Shown here one piece after another: positions 21,531 through 33,300 of a stretch of DNA of 64,000 nucleotides; the stretch's first letter is position 1; every line of letters begins with the position of its first letter. A model generated the notes under the pieces. That model was not told where the DNA came from and made no database searches. It worked only from the letters and a program-made list of their open reading frames with translations. The translations under genes and the position numbers were made by a program. The stretch is from Gyromitra esculenta (taxonomy: Eukaryota; Ascomycota; Pezizomycetes; Pezizales; Discinaceae): the NCBI GenBank assembly GCA_038503075.1, contig JBCAML010000001.1:1736001-1800000 (forward strand), given 5' to 3'.

Positions 21531-21734
21531 CTCATGTCGCCGAGTCGCTATTGCTTTCCCCTTTATAGAAGTAGATCTGCCCACCAAAAACTACCCAGCG
21601 AGACCGCTATGAGAGGCTAATTCTTGGAAAGAGTGGCCAAGAAGTTGGTTGCCACGCTGGAAAGTTTCCTACTTGCGTAAGAATCCAGATCTATTTCCTA
21701 GATCGGGAAAGCAATAGCAACTCGGCAACATGAG
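21531..21734. mobile_element. MITE, 204 bp, TA-flanked
   Basis: Imperfect terminal inverted repeats start CTCATGTCGCCGAGTCGC on the left and end GCAACTCGGCAACATGAG on the right. Homology extends inward about 50 bp to agatct on both arms. TA dinucleotides flank it (21529-21530 and 21735-21736), as for Tc1/mariner/pogo-derived elements. No coding capacity. Confidence 0.75.
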
Positions 21735-21742
21735 TACAGCTA

Positions 21743-21876
21743 CTCGGATACCACATGAAGAACCTGAAAATGCATGTTCTAGGTCGAGGTTTCTGATTGG
21801 CTGGATCTAGCCATATTGACTTACTGATTGGTCAACCTAATACGCTTGTTTTCAGGTTCTTCGTGATGTATCCGAG
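21743..21876. mobile_element. MITE, 134 bp
   Basis: There are 28 bp terminal inverted repeats with about three mismatches: CTCGGATACCACATGAAG... on the left and ...CTTCGTGATGTATCCGAG on the right. TA precedes the left end but not the right, so the duplication is decayed or the right boundary is slightly off. It lies 8 bp from the previous MITE. Confidence 0.65.
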
Positions 21877-21916
21877 GCTTTGACCTGCTCTGGGGAGTGT
21901 TCAGGTATACAATATA

Positions 21917-22080
21917 CCGTATTTACTCGAAAAATTGAGTAGCTTGCTTTCTTGGATCTAACTTAAATTAGCTTAGAAACGACCCGAAATCGGCTTAGAT
22001 ACGCCGCTCAATCTCTGACAAATTCCTTCGCGGGTTAGTGGCGAAGTGTATACGCTACCCAATTTTTCGAGTAAATACGG
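21917..22080. mobile_element. MITE, 164 bp, TA-flanked
   Basis: There are 27 bp terminal inverted repeats with one mismatch: CCGTATTTACTCGAAAAATT on the left and its complement on the right. TA flanks are at 21915-21916 and 22081-22082. The inner part is non-coding. High arm identity suggests a relatively recent insertion. Confidence 0.85.
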
Positions 22081-22082
22081 TA

Positions 22083-23394
22083 TATATAGCACTACTGTTG
22101 GGGTGCTTATTGCTATGTAGCACTGATTTAAACGCTCGGAGGTTGGTTATACGCTGGCTATGGAACACATGTACACGATATGCTCGGGGCAGGTTTGAAG
22201 AACCCGAAAAACGCAAGCAGGAGTTGGCTAATCAACCCAATAATGCGGCTAGGAAGAGCAAATCAAAGAAATCTACTAGTCAAAATTTTTTTTTCGGATT
22301 CTTCATACCTGCTCCGAGTATATTTGCTGTCTGGGATTTTTTTTAACATGGTAGTGGGCATTCAGACTCACCGTGTACAATACTTAGAATCGGACATAGC
22401 AAGGCGTGACTGCATTTTATGTAGGATATTTTGACCTCGGGACTTGCCATTCACCAATGCCGTTATATGCGTGCGCAGGATTTGAAAATCAGCAACTGGC
22501 CTGCATGCGCGCGACGCGCGCAATATACAGTATTGAGTGTGTATATTACAACTAGAACCTCCACTGGAACTCGAGGGCGGGTCATTAGGGTCACCGACTT
22601 GGGAGAAGCGGACCCACGGCTAGCTAGCGCTAGGAGATGTATTTATTTAGGGGGATAAATTCTTGGTGCTGTTTTCATGATAGATTCTATGGTCTCAAGG
22701 TTCACCATAAGTTTGTCGTAGCTTTGTGTGGGTTGTCTTAAACCATATGCATCTTATCCAAATCAGTGTGGAATTTTAAGCGATCCAGAATTTGGAGACC
22801 CTATACTAAGACCCGCTTATGTGCTAGAGTCATGTTATATCGTATCCTCATGCACGATAGCTGTTCTGGTGTTTCCTTGCTAGATGTGAGACCTGTGGGG
22901 GGTATGTACCTAAAGGGAAGAAAAAACAGTAGGGGGCCACATGACATGATTTGCGACAACGCAGACGAGTGGCAGATCTCAAGTCTCGGGAATGATATCT
23001 CCTCGATAACAAATTCGGACAGCCTGAAACCAAAAGAGAAAGTGGCGTGTTGATGCGTCAATAGAACTAGGACTGCAAAGCCTAAACAAAGCAGGGAGTC
23101 CTGAGGTTATTATGTTGGCCCTCTTGCTATGTTTCCAAGGTACAGCACTTAGGCTTGGGGTAAGCGATGATGGAGAAAGGCGGGGTTATCTATGTCCTGC
23201 TCCAAACATCTCCGGATCCTCAGGATATATGTACATGAGTTGATGAAATACTTTGAAACTTGTTAGTATAGAGTATTTGGGTAGAAATCTACAATTACAG
23301 GTTGGAAAGGCTTTCTATATTTGCCATTTCCTGCTTGAAACCACCAAAGGTATCTAGCCAAAGAAAATTAGTTTTAGCGTGTGAGCTAAAACTA
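22083..23394. other. Gene-free stretch
   Basis: Several short frames occur but none has convincing features. The longest plus-strand frame (22038-22346) starts inside the MITE arm. This region is the 3' flank of the methyltransferase gene that ends at 23395. Confidence 0.5.
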
Positions 23395-25315
23395 TCAACA
23401 TGAGCCTTCCTCACATCTACACTCGCATGCGCATGTACATTCACACGAACATGCACACTCACAGGCACATACACATGCACATCCAGCACATGTACATGCA
23501 CATTTATGGGGTTCCTGCACTTGTATCTCCCCCGAGAGCGGTTTCCTACCATAGACAAAGTATCTGTTTTAAACGTGGTAAGTAATTTTAGGTCATTGAT
23601 TTGATCACTGAAGACGTAGAATAGATAAAAGTAGCACTTACGCGTTGCAATAGAGTTCTGCTGGATTTTCAGAGAGATCTTTCTCGGCTGCTTCGCACAT
23701 CAATCGGATTCTCTGATCGGTCCATCCCTCTCTATTAGATAGGAGATGGTTGGCGAACGCGTGGAGACCATCCTTAAGTCCATGATAGGCCCATAAGCCG
23801 GCCCGTTTTGATATTTCGCTGTCCTTGAACCACGTGCCGATCGGCCAGGGCACGATTGTTTCCTTAATCTCAACAAATCTATATATTTTTATATCCTACT
23901 TAGCAAGGAGTTCGGCCAAGGATGGAGGGATAAAAGTTAGACCTACCCAACCCTCTTCATATCGCATTCAGCTCTTTTTGCATACTGGAGTGTGTGACCG
24001 GCTTTCCTGGCATGATATGTGACAAGATCCCACCAGAGTTTTAAAGCTCCAGTGGTCTTCTTGTCGTACTTGCAAGCACCCGAGCACACGCCTTTAGGTT
24101 CTTCATAGTTCTCGCAATCTGACGAGCAACCTTTATTTTTCTCTGGGTCTAGTTGGTACCTGCAAACACCCGCGCATTTCTCAAGTGTGGAGAGATCCGT
24201 TTCAACACCGCACTTGCAAACTTTAGAGGTACCGCCGAGTCTGCAATGATTCGTGCATAAAAAGGCATCGTAGTCTTGAAATTCAAGGTAACCTCCTGGC
24301 TTGAGATGTCTGTGCGAGAATAGGTAATAGTTAGTACGTTTTGCAGTTAGATATGTAAGCTTGCACATCTACGAAGAATCGTTCATGGCGAGAAAAAAGA
24401 TAGCTAGCATTGATACTATAATCCTAGGGGAGGCAGTAGGAAAAAGAAGAACTTACAAGAGGCATGTTTTGAGAAGCTTCGGCCAGTCCCTGATAGCTCC
24501 AGAAAGACAGCGGATATGGATGAAATCAAAATGATTCTGTTTGTATGTCCAAAGGCTCTCGATATCATCAACATCAAACACACAGTTGTCCGGAATCCTA
24601 GTACATCCAATCAGCCTCCACTGTCTTAGCTAATAAAAATTAGAATTATATACCATGGTGGTTGTATCTTGCTTAAATCATTTCCTATTACTTCTATAGT
24701 TGGATGATCTCTGTTGGATTAATTCAAATCAATAAATTGTCTCAATTGGCCCCGCACTACCCCTTGAGCTCCAATTCAAGTTCAAACTATTTTTCAGGTG
24801 AGGAGTACATACTCTGCTAACCCAATTGCCCAATTCCCATTGCCTGTCCCAAGATCTAAAACGCGAATAGGGTCATTCGGATCTCTCGGCACATCTAGCT
24901 CTAGGGGCACGCTAAAGAGCTTTCCACCATTTAGGAGACGGAAGGCACGATGGTAATAATCTAGTCGATTAATTTCCATCGTGTCGTTGGGCATCATGTA
25001 TTGGTTTGCGCGGTACGCTTGATAGCGACGACCATTGAGGTACTCGTGATGAAAAGCGCTAGAGTCGATAGTGGAGACACTCGAGCTCACTATTGAGGCA
25101 TTATCATCAATAAATGCATCCTTATCCTCCTCCAACTGTAGTGGAGAGCAAGGGAGGGTTAGTTAGCATAGCTAGTGATGGTAAAATATAGACATCTAAG
25201 TTCAAGGGAAGGAAGGGATAGGGAGAGAGTCATTGGGTATGTAAGGCGGGGAAGGTGCGGGGGAAACACTTGCATAGCTAAAGTCGTCCTCATTGTACAG
25301 ATCCTGATTAGCCAT
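23395..25315 (-). CDS. LaeA-like SAM methyltransferase with two cysteine-rich additions (spliced)
   Basis: This is a predicted S-adenosylmethionine-dependent methyltransferase of the fungal LaeA-like group, about 445 residues. Exons on the minus strand: 25315-about 25268 (uncertain; its donor is weak), 25135-24813, 24710-24654, 24597-24457, 24309-23947, 23878-23642, 23563-23395. All later introns are phase 2 with GT...AG ends. Motif I is VLDLGTGNGNWAI, followed by VIGNDLSKIQPPW, DFIHIRCLSGAI, LKPGGYLEFQDYD and the C-terminal YFVYGRKP typical of the family. Two additions are unusual. The first is a block of about 57 residues after EFQDYD with ten Cys, including four CX3C units (CTNHC, CAGVC, CSSDC, CSGAC). 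The second is a tail (23502-23398) with 16 Cys in its last 35 residues, mostly C-x-C. The paralogue at 28273-30357 lacks both. Target and function are unknown. Metal binding is an inference. Confidence 0.82.
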
Positions 25316-26879
25316 TTAGTTAATGAATAGGCGTTACCGTAGCGAAGTGCTGATAATTAAGGAAAGAGAAGTGTAATTTATGGCTTCAGTCACTCTTGGA
25401 GAGACGTCGAAGACGAGACTCGAGGAACTAGTTGGGTTTAAGAACTGCTCGAGCGAAGTGAGTTAAATGTGACCTGATTGCAATTGGCCAGTTGATTCGA
25501 CCAATGGCATTCGATGACATCCCTGCAGGGCATTGAGAAACCTCCATCCCACTGGGGACGACCCCCCCAACAATCCATTATCTAGTGATACCTACTCAGA
25601 ATTGGAGGCCTTGAGCTTTAATAAGCCTGTGAAAAGCTCGCAGTCGGGATCTCACGGCGTTCGATCCCTCTTAGCTCCTATGGCCACCACTTCGCGGTGG
25701 CGCCCTACACAGTGTTTTCGAAGTCCTGATATTGGGTTAGGGTTCTCTAGATCTCATCCTTAGTGAGTAAGTAAGTAAATTTCATATACGCATTAGATCT
25801 CATCCTTGTTCTTGGAGGGTGGCAATCAATATTTACTAGTCAGATCGACTGACCAATCAGCATCGAGATTAATTCTTTTCTTACTCCATAACCCTTCACT
25901 TCGTTCAGGGCAATATTGTTGCCCAAGACCCTTGGTGTTCTAGATGCACGAAATACCTGTCGTTCTTTGTTCGGTGCATACGACGCCCTACGTGCTTGGT
26001 AAGTGTTCTCCAGACGTCGTTTTATCAGTGCTGTGTGTAAAGCAACGCCCCAATATGTCTCTGTTGGCCAAGCCAACTTATCGACCCCCCACGAGTCCTT
26101 GGCCAGATCCAGAACTTCTGGGCGAAAGTCTTACTATGTATTTAGTTCGCTTAATTTAGGCATAATCTACATCATGGGGGAACAATGAACAGGGGTTAGC
26201 ATTAGAGTATATATACCAAGCCTAATAATATTCATTGCACCTGCTGTACGTTCCCCCCCCACTTCTAGATCTTCGTCTTAGGTACGGTATATTATCAATC
26301 TGTCCCATAGTCAAGTTAAAAATTAAAAATTAAAAAAATCCTCTATGCAGCGATAGTTCAGCACAAGGTTTGTTTAGTCAATAGAGAATGGCTAATAAAA
26401 AAAATTAGAAATCTAGTTACATGTTGTAGCCCCGCTACAGGCCCACTACGGGACGTGAAGTCTGTAGACGACAGAGCAATTTACATACGCCCAAGTTAAG
26501 AGAGATAGGGTAGCTCTTTCAGCATCGTGGCTAGGGTCTATTATTATCCCTTGCTCTGGTAAAAAAAAAAATTCTGGCCCCTCCCTGTACTGTGTGCTAT
26601 GGCTCAACACATGCTAGCAGAAGCCTCTTCAATAAGAATCGCAAGATAGGCTCCCTTAGCAGGAGAGGTCAGCTTTACTAGATTAAGGGAAGTCTTTTAA
26701 GTATTTGGATATTTGAAGGCTACTCTAAACTTCAGACCCCGCGGTATTCGTGGTTGGAATCTGACAGCGATGAAGCGGAACGCATGGCATCGGAAGGCTG
26801 GATGGCATCATGCTCTTATAAGATGGTTCCAATGGAGCCAGAATAGAGAAGATAACGTTCGTCACCGTGCAGCCGACTA
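25316..26879. other. Gene-free stretch between the two methyltransferase genes (left part)
   Basis: This is the upstream region of the gene starting at 25315. Short frames at 25533-25763 and 25840-26076 have no recognisable domain. No promoter element could be assigned with confidence. Confidence 0.45.
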
Positions 26880-27711
26880 TCACTGGGATCCCGATCACCT
26901 GAGACGTTTTCTGCCCTATGGGTCGATGTACAATAGCAAATGTATGAAGTTCACATAGGGGAGAACAAGGAAGTTTTCATAGGCTACTAGTGCCTGTTTA
27001 GGGCCTCTGAGCCTCATTTGTAGAAAAACCACCCCTGGAGTTCAGGGGATGATATAATAACCCAATGAATGATCAGAATCCGGGCTTAGATAGTCAAAGG
27101 GTTTAACTATTAACTTGGTATGGCGCAGATAGCTCTCCTGGCGGTTGTGTTGGGGGATTTGTAGAGGTGGATTTTGTTTTTGTGTTTTGTTTTTAGCTAA
27201 CCGCCATAACCTAAGGGTTGGATGCGTGTATGACTAATCCATCTATCTATCTATCTAACTCTCTTGGCTGTGGTACATCCTCTCAAATGCAGAAAGTAAC
27301 CCTTTTCAGGTCTTTTTTAGGAAAAATGAGCTATAAAAAATAATTCACATCTGCACAGAATAGCCTGACTTAGTAAAAAATATTATCTATAGGCTATAAA
27401 AAATATTATATGTAGCTGTGGGGTTACTGGGGTGTATATGGTACACGATATAGCACTTGTGTACAAAAAAATGTCTGTTTTTTGGTCAATATGCTGTATC
27501 AAAGAAAAAGTTGCTGTTGGGGGCTAATGGTACAAACTATATATTCGTCACAAATATTAAAAAAGGCTTCCCTACTTATAATAGCGGCTTCCGATCAGTT
27601 ATAAATAACCCAGAGGAGCCCTTTGGCCATTATTCATACATATTCTATTTATCGGCTGTTTGTAGAGGGCTTGGGAGTAATAAAACGTCTTAGTGATCGG
27701 GATCCCAGTGA
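26880..27711. mobile_element. Possible non-autonomous DNA transposon, 832 bp
   Basis: A 31 bp inverted repeat, TCACTGGGATCCCGATCAC...ACGTTTT, begins at 26880 and is mirrored at 27681-27711 with only a small internal difference. TA flanks both sides (26878-26879 and 27712-27713). The interior has a 78-codon frame (27457-27693) without recognisable transposase motifs. The right TA lies in an AT microsatellite, so the duplication itself is weak evidence; the inverted repeat is the stronger part. Confidence 0.6.
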
Positions 27712-28272
27712 TATATATATATATTAATAGATAACTTTGAATAGTACTCTATATAACTATAGAGTCTTAGAGAGTGTACTACTTAGGCGTTCATTAAATA
27801 CTGGGAAATTTTGTAACAAGCTGCACCGCGCGTGTCCCACCCCTTAAAGTAACCAAATTAGCTACAACGACGAAGAGATAATGGTATATAGCTAGACACA
27901 ACTATATATATTTAGCTACTATTGGCATATGATTTGATCGATTCTGTTTATTTGAAGTTGTAGTTGGCGGGGCGTGGCTTGTGTCATATTTCTCAGTATT
28001 TAACGAACGCCTAAGTATGCGGACAGAAAATATTCTGTCACGCGGATCCCGTATGTATTTAGAGTGTTCGGACATAGTTTTAGTCAATATTGTTTTATCC
28101 ACTTCTATACATGTCATACTTTCGATAGTTCCCGTAAGGCTACATATCGTCTCTAGGAAGACTGTAATCTATGACTATTCCTACGTTCGCCCGCGGCCGG
28201 GGATAGCTGCTATGTGGACCGGACGAATCACATACAGTAGGGTATCCGACCCTAACTCGAGGAATATTCAAA

Positions 28273-30357
28273 CTACTCCGTTGGAGGCGGGGGTTCTTCC
28301 TGAGTCCCTTCGGCGGCGGACGGCACTTTAACGCTTGGTTTTCTGCCGAAAACGAAATACCTACATCAATCATATTAGTCGGTAATCTTAAATCGGTGAT
28401 TCGTGCTAATGAATTTGGAAGTAAACGGAAAGAAAGTAGGATTTACCCTTTAGTGCATAACTGGAGACTCTCATCCTCGCTTTCTTTCTTGATATCGCTA
28501 GACCACTTTTGTACCTCTTCTGGTGTAAGGTCGGTTTTAAGAACGTTGATAAACGTGTTAAAACTATCTTGAAGCCCCGCTCCAGTCGAGGTCCCGATGT
28601 CTCTTTGACGTGGATCAGTCGGCCATGTTCCGATTGGCCAATCCTGAACACACGCTTCAACTTCAAATCTAGTTTCGCTCCCAATTAGTGAGCAAACCCG
28701 CGAAGTTGGGAGGTTTAAGCTCACCCTGCTTCTTTCATCAGGCGCTCTATATCGGCCGCGATTAAGAACGAGCGACCATTTGCCGTGCCACTATCGACAA
28801 CAAGGTCCCAAAACTTCTTCAAAGGAGATGTTTCTGCAGTTAGGTCTTTACCAGAAGCTGAGAATAATCTACAATCGTAGTCATGGAATTCAAAGTACCC
28901 CCCAGGTACGATGTTGCTATGCAGGCACAAATTATAGTCAGTTAACGAAATAATACGTAAGTCTTGATTGGGGCCTCGATATATTGTTTGCGTATTCCTC
29001 ACGCTGGTGGAGCTTCCCAAATGTAACCTATGCAACACATATGGTGCTTACACCTCGGATCGCTTTGGTAGCGGTTCAAGATCCTTAGAGTGTGATACAT
29101 AAAGGCTTCGAAGGGCGCAGGTAGCCCTGAGGATCGTAGCCATTAGATGGAATGTTGTTTGTGATCACTTCTACCATGAAATATCGGGTAGACAATTGAA
29201 AGCATTAAAACCACCAGCATAAGGGATAAAAGTGTAATCCTAAAAAAGGAATTTCACGACGAGATAGACACACCATGGACCGGAAGAACCTGGGGAAATA
29301 GAAGTAACCTACTCAAAACATCTCTTGAGAAGCGTTTCCCAATCCTTGATGGCGCCGCACAGACTACGGGCGTGGATGAAATCAAAATCAGTATTTTCTG
29401 GTGGCCACACGTCCTCGATATCGTCGACATCAAAAGAGCAGTTGGCCGGGATCCTATTACACTCTATCAACTCCACCACCAGTGAATGTAAAAAGTATGA
29501 AGAATTGCATACCACGGCGGTTGTATCCTGCTCAAATCGTTCCCAATTACCTTCGCGTTTGGAAACTCTCTATTCGTTCAACACCCAACATTAGCCTACA
29601 CTAACCACCCTAAACCATAGCACCATTCTAAGCTCGGGGAAATTTCCAAGCTTAGAATAGTTTCAGAGCGATGAGAAAAACATACTCAGCTATGTCGACA
29701 GCCCAATTCCCGTTGCCTGTCCCGAGGTCCAAAATCTTCGCTATGCCCGTTTCCAGTGGTGCCAGATGAAGCCTCAAATCAAGCAGAATGTAGAATATGT
29801 GGTGGTAAAGATCCAACCGTTTCAATTCATCAGCGTCGTTGGGCATTAGATAAGTACCTTCACGGTAAGCCTGGAAGCGGCGGCCATCCCTGTGGGCAAA
29901 TGAGAAATTATTGGAGTTGACTGTGGCGATAGAACCCCTTTTGATTGACGATAGATAATTAGTCAATCTCTTCCATTTCTATCTTTATGTTTTGGGAAAC
30001 AAAAGGTAATAAAAGGTTCCAGGCAAGAGAATAGTAATTAAATACATACGTATACGTTTCGATGATAGAATTGAAATCAGAGGATGTATCGATATCCTGT
30101 AGTCGTATCACGGTAGGGGACGAACCACAGCCGCACTAGTCAGCGCTGCTAACCCAAACATCACAATAGCAAAGTTTTATAAAATTTTAAGCTCGAGAAA
30201 CAGGGAGGGGTAGGAGGGGTAGAGGGGTGGGGTCACCAGCATCAAGTAATGGAGTTAGGAAAGGAGAATAAGCGAGAGAACTGTTGGGCATATGCGTGTA
30301 GCGCTAGAAGAACTGCTGGAGGGAAAAACCTACGCTGCTTGCATACGAATCATCCAT
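28273..30357 (-). CDS. LaeA-like SAM methyltransferase, paralogue (spliced)
   Basis: This is a predicted SAM-dependent methyltransferase of 363 residues. Exons on the minus strand: 30357-30334, 30135-30050, 29967-29686, 29569-29513, 29453-29313, 28916-28725, 28668-28447, 28360-28273, total 1092 nt with all phases consistent. Motifs: ILDLGTGNGNWAV (motif I), KVIGNDLSRIQPPW, DVDDIEDVWP, DFIHARSLCGAIKDW, VPGGYFEFHDYD, DWPIGTWPTDP and the terminal YFVFGRKP. Five intron positions and phases match the gene at 23395-25315, and two internal exons (57 and 141 nt) are identical in length, so the two are tandem duplicates. This copy has no Cys-rich insert or tail and ends in a Glu/Pro-rich stretch. The two N-terminal exons are the least certain. 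LaeA relatives act in nuclear regulation of secondary metabolism, but nothing here proves that role. Confidence 0.8.
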
Positions 30358-33300
30358 TTTGTCGATAATCCGTGGTGTGGTTATTTTGAAGTACGTAGTC
30401 TACAGTGGTTGTTCCTGGGAGGGGAAACGAACGGGGTCTAAGAAATGCAAAGGATTAGGGTGGAGATGGAATACATCTTGACCCGATAGGTAGCATGCAC
30501 AGTCAGTCGCTTACATATGTAGCCTTGTCTCTGTCAGCTGGTATGACACGGTATCATTGCTGACATCCACGGACTAGGAGCATCCAAGAAAGATTCCCCG
30601 AGTCCTATCTCGGCTCTTTTTTGCGAATGAAAAGGCGTCCATTGATTCCGTGTTGCTGCTTCTAGGCACTATCTTGCTTTCCAACTGCTAGGAACAGCAT
30701 GGCGTTAATACAGCGTCAACATCCCAACCCGTAACGATCAACATTGCTATCTAGGTGCTACAAGGCTCTATAGAGAGTGTTGACTAATAAAACCCTTCCG
30801 CAATCAAACGTTTTTTTGCTGTCCAAACTACGAAATAACGCAAGGAAGGTGTATTATATGGTAAAAGACTTAAGATAAACCTCTGGGAGATTAGGAGATC
30901 TAGAAAAAACTACTTCTGTTGCCCTATTGCCATGGTTATTCCTTGGTTTGTGAATTTAGGACTGGTGTGGTTGAGTAGCTTAGTCATGAAGGCAGAGTCA
31001 CTATGCCGCTGGTGCTTATAACTCTCTATCTGCATTCATCATTATCGGCAATTTCTATACTTTAATATCTATATAGAATACTTTATACCTTTTCCCGCCT
31101 AGGAAAAGAAGTATACAAACTAAAAATACATCTAGCCACTTATTTGTAGAAGTTTGTATCTGCCATATGTACCAGAGATAGGGGTATGAAGGTGATACAC
31201 TACATGTATTGTGCATATAGTAACGCCATATGCATACCAGAAAGGTCGAAAACTCCACCTTTAATGCAGTTACTAGGGATATACGGTTCTAAGGGGGAAC
31301 ATTCAAAACACTTCCACTCTCGTTTACTCCCTTTGGTCAGCAATTTGTTAGTTTTAATTGTCCTTCTGTTGCGATTCCGTGCTGGTTGGAGAGAAGGTTT
31401 GTGATCGTGACGGGGGTAAAGTTGGGTATATGTAGTACTAGTAACCAAGTCGATACTTCAAACCCCACAACCCACAACCCAACCGGAACTTAACACAGCT
31501 AACTCCAAATTAGAGATCTATATATATGTACAATAGTAATAGAATAAACAACAGTGATGGGTTAATTGCGGGCCAAGGAGTTGATGTTATCAATGAGGAA
31601 TGATTGCTACCAAGATTTACGCAGGCTACAAACTTTATTTATTAACACTAGAAGTATAACCTTTGCCGATTACCCGGACGTGAGATACTTGTTTCGCTAG
31701 CTCTGCATTTACTTCCTACTCTACGCAGACGCATCGACTTAGAGGGATCTCGGGTAAGCTCGTCAGTCCTGCAGCGACTTATAATTATAAGAGGGGCAAT
31801 AGGTCTCAGGGGAGACAATTGATAGCTCTGGAAACCCAAGCTGGTAACCCAATCGAAAGGACGCAATTGCCTATCGTATCGACGGTTGTGTAAAAATACT
31901 CTTTTAAGATCCAGATCCTTGTCGGTTTAGCAGAAGCATCGGATTCATCCCCCAAGAACCAGCTGGACCCTCGCGCCTACAAACTAGTCGCAGAAAGGAC
32001 GTTAGTTAATAGATTTAGCTATTTTCAACTCTTATTCAAATATGAGAATGACATGGTAAAGTTTGCATAAACTATAATGAAGCCCCCTTTCAAATTTATA
32101 CCCTAGTTTCCGCTAATAATACTAGTATTCCGATGAATATAAGGAACGACGTGGCCTATACCGTTATCGGTCTATCCTTACTCGAGATTGGCGTTTGCGA
32201 TTGTGTCGGGTATACCTCTAGAAAGCTTTTAGGCACACTGTCAATCAGTGGCCATACGAGGCTACGAAAATACGGGGAAAAGAATTCTTGACTAAACGGT
32301 TCTAGCAGTTGGCCTCTTAACGTGAGAAAATGCCAATGATAAGAAACTTTTGATGATATCCTCTTCGAAGCAGCTCTCTGGCACTTTTCAAATCAGGGAT
32401 TTAGTATATAGAGAGTTAACTTGTACAGTCCTTTCTCATTATCATTCCCATTTATGCCGTACTAGCTAACTATTGAGGCGGGCGTTTTTCTAGGGCGTAG
32501 TGCTCATAACACTATAGGGTATTCAATAATTCAGGGATTATGACCGGAGGGTATGGGATGGATTTGCGCAGAACTAGCTAGTGGGGTTTTGCGTTGGCTG
32601 GCTGTAATACCAGTATTTTTGATGTCCCAGACGCTTCAAGCAACGAGAGTTTGACGTAGTTATAGCAACATGCGACAGAAGGGATATTTAAAAAGAACTC
32701 AATAACAAAATTTACTACATATGCCCGTGTCACTAAATAAGGGCGGCTTCGGACGCGGGGACGGGCCAAATTCTTGGGTCCCGTTCCATTAATGTTCCAG
32801 CTAAAAACCCAAGCGGTTCGAGTATCAATAACAGGAATTGCAGCAAAACGATACACATCCTTCCATAGCTCAAGACCGTCCCAAACCGTGGCCCGTGGGC
32901 TATTTGTTATTAATGAATTAAATCCAGATTTGAGATAAGAACCTCAAGGACTGGATTGATCAGTATATCTATCGTCAATACATCAATACCCTTTTAGCCC
33001 ACATCTTTATCCTTTTATTGAACGATAAATGACTAGATGGTAATAAATATAGGATCAGGACAGCGGGTAAATAGGACAGCTGGAATGAGGGAGAAAACTG
33101 AGTAAGATTGATGAACTAAACTACTCCCACAACTCTTACTTAAGGAAAACCCACCGAAGCACTATTGCTGTCGTACTACATGCATCTCTTCGAGTATGCA
33201 ATTCTATCCGCCTCGGGATAACATTCTGCCCGAGTCGGGGCAACTATTTACGCCGCGCCGGGGTATTCTATCTCCGATCATATGATACGCACGTGAGTCT

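Noticed and set aside
22038..22346. 102-codon plus-strand frame
   Set aside because: It begins inside the right arm of a MITE and has no recognisable feature.
23295..23558. Minus-strand frame with Val-His repeats
   Set aside because: It is another reading frame of the same TG-rich repeat that encodes the Cys tail. The Cys frame is the one reached by a canonical splice and preceded by the family motif YFVYGRKP.
29309..29515. Frame reading ...VVELIECNRIPANC as a continuous methyltransferase exon
   Set aside because: The family motif DLSRIQPPW followed by IPANC requires a 59 nt intron (29512-29454), and the paralogue shows the same layout. The upstream part of this frame is intronic.
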